Below, one piece after another: positions 5,488 through 9,153 of a stretch of 9,153 nt of DNA. The stretch covers positions 1 to 9,153 of the forward strand of contig DALYDM010000022.1 in assembly GCA_031973235.1 (NCBI GenBank). Reading direction: 5' to 3'. Position 1 is the stretch's first letter. Every line of letters starts with the position of its first letter. Source of the DNA: JAGOQQ01 sp031973235 (lineage in GTDB: Bacteria; Patescibacteriota; Minisyncoccia; Phycocordibacterales; UBA9973). The notes under the pieces were generated by a model. That model saw only the letters and a list, made by a program, of their open reading frames with translations. It was not told the origin of the DNA and did no database searches. Made by a program: the position numbers and the translations under genes.

Positions 5488-6480
5488 ATGTTAAAAAAAC
5501 GGATAACGGCATTGATACTTTTGATTCTCGGCGCACTCGCCGGTTATTTTGTGTATGCATCAGAAATTATTTCTACTTCTGATTCTTGGATACAAACAAA
5601 GAAATTTCGACTAGGACTTGATCTTTCGGGCGGAACACACTTGGTGTACCGTGCTGATGTTTCTCTTGTTGAGAAAGGAGAGGTTGAAAATTCTATGAAC
5701 GCACTTCGTGATATTGTCGAACGACGAGTAAATCTTTTTGGAGTTTCTGAGCCAAATGTACAAATCCAAAAAGGGGGCGCTCTTGCGACGGATGACCAAC
5801 GGCTTATTGTAGATTTGCCTGGAGTGACCGATGTATCAAAAGCTGTGGAGATGATTGGACAGACACCACTTTTGGAATTTAAGACTGAAAGAGCAGAAGG
5901 GAAAGAAAGAGATGAGCTGATTAAGAAATATAATGAAGCAGTAGAAAAGGTGCAAAAAGGTGAAGTCGTAAATGATGTCATCGATGATCCATACTACGTT
6001 GATTCTCCATTGACTGGACGATATCTCAAAAAAGCACGACTTGAATTTGACCCNNNNNNNNNNNNNNNNNNNNNNNNNNNNNNNNNNNNNNNNNNNNNNN
6101 NNNNNNNNNNNNNNNNNNNNNNNNNNNNNNNNNNNNNNNNNNNNNNNNNNNNNATTGCAGTTGATGCCAATGTCCTTATTTTTGAAAGAATCAAAGAGGA
6201 GATGAAAAAGGGAAGTCTTGTCAGTGTTGCAATCCAAAAGGGCTTCGACAAAGCATGGTCATCTATTCGTGATTCAAATATCTCAAGTCTCCTCACTGCA
6301 ACAATCTTGTTTTGGTTTGGAACTCCTTTGATTCAGGGATTTGCCTTGATGCTTGGAATGGGAGTGCTTGTCTCGCTATTTTCAGCGATCATGATAACTC
6401 GAATTTTCTTGTTTGCTCTCGATGTTTCAGACACGTCAAAAGCCGTGAAGTTTCTCTTTAGTTCAGGATTTTCAAAATAA
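5488..6480 (+). CDS. secD: Protein translocase subunit SecD (internal assembly gap)
   Basis: SecD is an RND-type membrane subunit which, with SecF, uses the proton-motive force to help SecYEG-exported proteins leave the channel. Visible are an N-terminal membrane segment (about residues 7-24), the signature RLGLDLSGGTHLVY (41-54), the start of the periplasmic P1 region, and after the gap the AVDANVLIFERIKEE motif of the transmembrane core followed by the last membrane segments. Coding sequence stops at 6053 in FDP and resumes at 6154. By comparison with the family about 150-170 residues are missing there, covering the end of P1 and several membrane helices, far more than the 33 codons implied by 100 Ns. 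The frame match across the gap is therefore accidental. ATG 5488 is preferred over ATG 5484, which is out of frame. secF follows. Confidence 0.95.
   Translation: MLKKRITALILLILGALAGYFVYASEIISTSDSWIQTKKFRLGLDLSGGTHLVYRADVSLVEKGEVENSMNALRDIVERRVNLFGVSEPNVQIQKGGALATDDQRLIVDLPGVTDVSKAVEMIGQTPLLEFKTERAEGKERDELIKKYNEAVEKVQKGEVVNDVIDDPYYVDSPLTGRYLKKARLEFDXXXXXXXXXXXXXXXXXXXXXXXXXXXXXXXXXXIAVDANVLIFERIKEEMKKGSLVSVAIQKGFDKAWSSIRDSNISSLLTATILFWFGTPLIQGFALMLGMGVLVSLFSAIMITRIFLFALDVSDTSKAVKFLFSSGFSK
6054..6153. other. Assembly gap of 100 Ns inside secD
   Basis: Exactly 100 ambiguous bases, a customary scaffold placeholder. Family length suggests about 450-510 nt of real sequence is absent here. All coordinates downstream are therefore shifted from the true genome. 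Confidence 0.97.
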
Positions 6481-6534
6481 TTTTGATTTTCTATCTACAC
6501 TACTACCTACTTACTACTATCTACTAACTAACAT
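6481..6534 (+). repeat. Heptad repeat, partial copy 3 (secD-secF spacer)
   Basis: Five contiguous heptads beginning with CTA fill 6500-6534 (CTACTAC, CTACTTA, CTACTAT and so on). TTTTGATTTTCTA at 6481-6493 resembles the end of the core in copy 2 (TTTTGTATTTTCTA at 2853-2866). The reverse-complement arm is absent because secD coding sequence lies there. The last heptad ends two bases before the secF ATG, so this repeat is the whole intergenic spacer. Confidence 0.6.
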
Positions 6535-6536
6535 AT

Positions 6537-7442
6537 ATGTTTATAATTCGAAACAGAAAAATATTTTTAGGAATTTCCGCATTGTTTGTAATTGCATCAA
6601 TCGTGGTGCTTTCTGTCTTTGGTTTGAAGCCAGGAATTGAGTTTAAAGGTGGAGCACTAGCAGAAGTGGTGTATCCTGACACTCGACCTGAACAAGCAAA
6701 AATCGAGGAATTAATTAAGAAAAGTTCAATCAAATCAGCACTCATTCAGCCAACAGGAACTGATGGATATATCATCAAGACACATTCACTGACTGAGTCA
6801 GAACGAAAAGAATTGCTCAGTGTACTTTCTCTCGGAGGTACTTTGAAGGTTGAGGAAAAAAACTTTACCACAATTGGGCCTTCTGTCGGAAAAGAGCTTG
6901 CTCGAAAATCTGTCGTCTCGATTGTACTTGTGATTTTGGTGATTGTTGCGTTTATCGCATACGCATTTAGAAAGGTGTCTGAACCTGTTTCGTCTTGGAA
7001 GTATGGAGTAATAGCGATGGTGGCATTGGTGCATGACGTATTGATTTCGGCTGGAGTTTTTGCACTCGTGACACATTTTGCAGGAGTTGAGATGGACACA
7101 CTTTTTGTCGTCGCACTCCTTACCGTACTAGGACTTTCCATTTCAGATACAATTGTGGTGTTTGATAGAATTCGAGAAAATCTTGGATTTAATAGTGAAA
7201 ATAAAATCAATGAAGAATTTGAGCACACAGTTGGAAAAAGTATCTCTCAAACATTTACGCGATCTATCAATACGTCGCTTACAGTAATATTGGTACTTCT
7301 CGCACTGCTTATCTTTGGACCAGAGACTACTAAGTATTTTGCACTTGTACTCACTGTGGGAATGTTTTTTGGAACATATTCAAGTATATTCCTCGCATCG
7401 CCTTTGCTTGTAACGATTGAAGGAGATAAGAAAGAAAAATAA
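6537..7442 (+). CDS. secF: Protein translocase subunit SecF
   Basis: A 301-residue membrane protein, a normal length for SecF, partner of SecD in the accessory complex of the Sec translocon. An N-terminal membrane helix (residues 9-28) is followed by the GIEFKGG signature (33-39), a short periplasmic domain, the GPSVGKELARK motif that opens the membrane core, then SDTIVVFDRIREN (203-215) and the final helices with TRSINTSLTVILVLLALLIFGP. Asp and Arg residues of the DTIVVFDR motif belong to the conserved proton-conducting core of the family. ATG 6537 sits directly behind the heptad repeat, with no Shine-Dalgarno sequence. It is the last gene of the run before a strong bidirectional terminator. 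Confidence 0.96.
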   Translation: MFIIRNRKIFLGISALFVIASIVVLSVFGLKPGIEFKGGALAEVVYPDTRPEQAKIEELIKKSSIKSALIQPTGTDGYIIKTHSLTESERKELLSVLSLGGTLKVEEKNFTTIGPSVGKELARKSVVSIVLVILVIVAFIAYAFRKVSEPVSSWKYGVIAMVALVHDVLISAGVFALVTHFAGVEMDTLFVVALLTVLGLSISDTIVVFDRIRENLGFNSENKINEEFEHTVGKSISQTFTRSINTSLTVILVLLALLIFGPETTKYFALVLTVGMFFGTYSSIFLASPLLVTIEGDKKEK

Positions 7443-7475
7443 TTTTAGAGAATAGGGTAACAAAAGGGAATATAA

Positions 7476-7508
7476 AAACAGGGTGACGGCTACGCCGTCA
7501 CCCTGTTT
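7476..7508 (+). terminator. Bidirectional terminator between secF and a convergent gene
   Basis: A perfect 15-bp inverted repeat (7476-7490 with 7494-7508), GC-rich within and flanked by A and T runs, with the loop TAC. It lies between the secF stop at 7442 and the stop of the convergent gene at 7515, so it can serve both. Confidence 0.88.
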
Positions 7509-7514
7509 CTCTTT

Positions 7515-8174
7515 CTAGTCATGGAAAGAGAAGTTGCTTTCTGATAAGAACATTTTTACTCGTTGGTACTTATAATATAGGTATCCGTATTTTTTCAATT
7601 TTTGGGCACGATCTATTCGTCTAATGCCATATTCAGGAAACGGTCTGATTTCCCACAATGTAATTCTCTGCTGTAATGAAGGTACTGCATCGTAGTTCGG
7701 ACGTATTGTTTTTGCAGCAGCATATCTTCTCAGTCCACTGTAAGATTCGCAATACTCGCACAGGCCTTGCATCACTCTTGTTTTAGTATGCATATACCTA
7801 TACAAAATTACTGCTATGTACTTCATTCCAAACTGCACAACAAGAGCCATGGCAATCACGCATTGAAGTAGTGATGTCACGTGTGCATATACATTTAGAA
7901 AGCCTAATTCCTGTCCATCGTAGTGTATATACACTTGTTGACCACCGATTACAAGAAGGGCAGTCACTAGAGCCACTGTCGTCCAGTAAGAGTATTTGGA
8001 CCTCACCATGCTTTGGATCTCATCATCCATTGTGATGTGGACCAAAAGAAAGGTGGTGGTTATTATGGCCACAACTATTGAAGTTTTGTGGTCACCTTGC
8101 AAATAGTTCAATAAGTATAAGCTTATGATAATGTGTCCAATAAGCCAGACGTGCTCTCGGTTGATTTTTTTCAT
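7515..8174 (-). CDS. Membrane protein of unknown function, four predicted helices
   Basis: A 219-residue protein I do not recognise. Hydrophobic segments are seen at about residues 9-25, 32-48, 64-83 and 93-125; the last is long enough for one extended helix or a helix pair. The C-terminal 90 residues are soluble, basic and rich in Tyr and Arg, and begin with a CEYC motif (Cys139, Cys142) that could bind a metal or form a disulfide. ATG at 8174 is the first start in frame and follows a good promoter at 8205-8231. The gene converges on secF and shares its terminator. It could be a lineage-specific accessory membrane protein. It is probably real because it has a full promoter, a terminator and a protein-like composition. 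Confidence 0.75.
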   Translation of the reverse strand: MKKINREHVWLIGHIIISLYLLNYLQGDHKTSIVVAIITTTFLLVHITMDDEIQSMVRSKYSYWTTVALVTALLVIGGQQVYIHYDGQELGFLNVYAHVTSLLQCVIAMALVVQFGMKYIAVILYRYMHTKTRVMQGLCEYCESYSGLRRYAAAKTIRPNYDAVPSLQQRITLWEIRPFPEYGIRRIDRAQKLKKYGYLYYKYQRVKMFLSESNFSFHD

Positions 8175-8204
8175 GCTTTAGTTTTTAAGGTTCGTAGTAG
8201 CTAC

Positions 8205-8231
8205 TTTATATCTAAGTTGGACATTTGTCAA
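8205..8231 (-). promoter_or_regulatory. Promoter of the unknown membrane protein gene
   Basis: On the minus strand, a perfect TTGACA (8231-8226) is followed after 15 bases by TATAAA (8210-8205). The spacer is shorter than usual, but TAAAGT two bases further on gives 17. The start codon lies about 30 bases downstream. Confidence 0.55.
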
Positions 8232-8239
8232 ATAAAAAA

Positions 8240-8263
8240 AGTGTGGCATTTTAATGCCACACT
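8240..8263 (-). terminator. Terminator of the 104-residue unknown gene
   Basis: Perfect 11-bp inverted repeat AGTGTGGCATT (8240-8250) with AATGCCACACT (8253-8263); on the minus strand it is followed by a run of seven Ts (8240-8234). It separates the two minus-strand genes into independent transcripts. Confidence 0.85.
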
Positions 8264-8279
8264 AATGTTAAAAATGATT

Positions 8280-8594
8280 CTAAAGACGAACATTTTCTTT
8301 GTACGTATTCCAAATAATATTTCCATCAGATTCAAAGACATCATTTCTGTGTACTTTTATAAAAGCAAAAAACAACAGAAGCTCTTTGTCGAAAATAGTT
8401 GCCCAGTACTCTCCAGCTGGGAGGTCCTTTTGATTTTTGTACAATTCCCAAAATTTCTCTTGAGCAACTTTTGGTGTAATTACATCCTTGTCGAGAAGGG
8501 CACTTTTTAAGATTTCAATCTCTGATTTGAGTTTATCAAGCACATTTCTTGCTTTGATTTTTTCAAGTACAATGAGTTTGTGTTCATTTTCCAT
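8280..8594 (-). CDS. Small soluble protein of unknown function
   Basis: A 104-residue protein I do not recognise. The N-terminal 50 residues are Lys/Glu/Leu/Ile-rich and likely to form helices, perhaps a short coiled coil (residues 5-35). The rest includes aromatic stretches (KFWELYKNQ, EYWATIFDKELLLFFAF) and no signal peptide, Cys or clear catalytic motif. There is no membrane segment except a short hydrophobic patch near residue 72. ATG 8594 is supported by a well-formed minus-strand promoter at 8612-8640, and a terminator follows the stop. It is transcribed divergently from lemA, with about 100 bases between the starts. Confidence 0.72.
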   Translation of the reverse strand: MENEHKLIVLEKIKARNVLDKLKSEIEILKSALLDKDVITPKVAQEKFWELYKNQKDLPAGEYWATIFDKELLLFFAFIKVHRNDVFESDGNIIWNTYKENVRL

Positions 8595-8611
8595 TTCGTG
8601 TGTTTTTACAA

Positions 8612-8640
8612 ATATTAGAACAAAAATAGTATTATGTCAA
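8612..8640 (-). promoter_or_regulatory. Promoter of the 104-residue unknown gene
   Basis: On the minus strand TTGACA (8640-8635, perfect -35) is separated by exactly 17 bases from TAATAT (8617-8612). The start codon lies 18 bases beyond the -10, giving a leader of about 10 bases or less. Confidence 0.65.
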
Positions 8641-8659
8641 GTGTACTTCGATAATTGTG

Positions 8660-8668
8660 TGATATAAT
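8660..8668 (+). promoter_or_regulatory. Extended -10 promoter of lemA
   Basis: TGATATAAT is a perfect extended -10 (TGnTATAAT) 28 bases before the lemA start. No convincing -35 at normal spacing. It has the same form as the candidate at 2799-2807 and is divergent from the promoter at 8612-8640. Confidence 0.6.
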
Positions 8669-8696
8669 TTTAGTGTATTAATTAATTACAAAAACT

Positions 8697-9153
8697 ATGA
8701 TGATATTTTATATAATTATTGGTGTGGTGATTTTGTGGGCAATTGTTTCTTATAATGGTTTTGTTGGTGCTATCAATCGGACAAAAGAAGCGTGGGCAGA
8801 TATTGATGTTCAGCTCAAGCGTCGTTATGATTTGATTCCAAATCTCGTGAATACTGTCAAAGGATATGCCACTCACGAATCTTCAGCATTTGAAAAAGTG
8901 ACAGAAGCTCGATCACGTGCTATGCAGGCAGGCAACAATCCGCACGACAAAGGTGAAGCAGAAAATATGCTTTCTGGAACCTTGAAATCTCTTTTTGCTA
9001 TTTCTGAAGCGTACCCAGACTTGAAAGCAAACACAAACTTCCTCGAACTTCAGCGTGAACTTTCTGACACTGAAAACAAAATTCAATCAGCTCGACGTTT
9101 TTACAATGGAAATGCGCGAGATTTGAATACTCGTGTAGAAGTATTTCCTGGAA
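8697..9153 (+). CDS. lemA: LemA family protein, 3' end beyond the window
   Basis: At least 152 residues are present; the frame is open to the window end. A single N-terminal membrane segment (residues 3-18) is followed by the family hallmark: YNGFVGAINRTKEAWADIDV (19-38), then QLKRRYDLIPNLV and NTVKGYATHES, and later LKANTNFLELQRELSDTENK with ARRFYNGNARDLN. Family members are membrane-anchored helical-bundle proteins, common next to TPM-domain or peptidase genes; their molecular role is poorly known. Full-length LemA proteins are usually about 180-200 residues, so only a short C-terminal part is missing. Two adjacent ATGs (8697 and 8700) could start it; I take the first. It has no Shine-Dalgarno sequence and its own extended -10 promoter. 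Confidence 0.95.
   Translation, partial: MMIFYIIIGVVILWAIVSYNGFVGAINRTKEAWADIDVQLKRRYDLIPNLVNTVKGYATHESSAFEKVTEARSRAMQAGNNPHDKGEAENMLSGTLKSLFAISEAYPDLKANTNFLELQRELSDTENKIQSARRFYNGNARDLNTRVEVFPG

Noticed and set aside
6500..6534. Heptads as a small CRISPR array or simple microsatellite
   Set aside because: Units are 7 nt without spacers, and they vary in sequence while keeping phase, unlike either class.
2900..7442. UGA recoding to glycine, as in some CPR groups
   Set aside because: All genes use ordinary Gly codons and have no in-frame UGA; stops are UAA and UAG.
8133..8510. Plus-strand frame of 125 codons
   Set aside because: It is antisense to two better-supported minus-strand genes and reads through their terminator and promoter.

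Overview
This window looks like part of a small-genome bacterium of the Candidate Phyla Radiation (Patescibacteria, most like Parcubacteria-type genomes). That is an inference from several things seen together: a 23S rRNA gene broken by several insertions including a group I intron, AT-rich short-spaced genes with no visible Shine-Dalgarno sequences, standard stop codons (UGA is not read through), and a sparse set of envelope genes. No species can be named from the sequence.

Left third (1-2760): the 3' part of an rRNA operon on the + strand. A 5'-truncated 23S rRNA (start corresponds to roughly E. coli position 1655) runs to about 2086. It carries three insertions: a repeat element inside helix 63 (127-237), an unclassified structured 219-nt insertion at E. 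coli position 1931 (440-658), and a canonical 471-nt group I intron at position 2593 (1322-1792), for which P1, P3-P10 can be paired by eye. After a structured spacer comes a tRNA-like gene with an abnormally long anticodon arm (2373-2456), then 5S rRNA (2561-2669) enclosed in a long processing helix, and a strong terminator (2762-2796).

Middle (2800-7510): a co-directional run of envelope and secretion genes: an unidentified membrane-anchored protein with a CxDG...DCGGxC Cys motif, RodA-type SEDS glycosyltransferase, a PAP2-family lipid phosphatase, SecD (interrupted by a 100-N assembly gap) and SecF, ended by a bidirectional terminator. RodA polymerises lipid II and a PAP2 phosphatase could recycle the lipid carrier, so those two may belong to the same cell-wall cycle; SecDF assists protein export.

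Right part (7510-9153): two minus-strand genes of unknown function, each with its own recognisable promoter, separated by a minus-strand terminator, and then a divergent lemA gene cut by the window end.

The most interesting signal is a dispersed element of about 90 nt built as five reverse-complement heptads, a shared 18-nt core containing ATGCAT, and five forward heptads. One full copy sits in 23S helix 63, flanked by an 8-nt direct repeat whose collapse restores a perfect hairpin. A second full copy forms the leader of the first protein gene. Partial copies lie before secF and the PAP2 gene, and in two cases the heptads end one or two bases before the start codon. I do not recognise this element as a described family.
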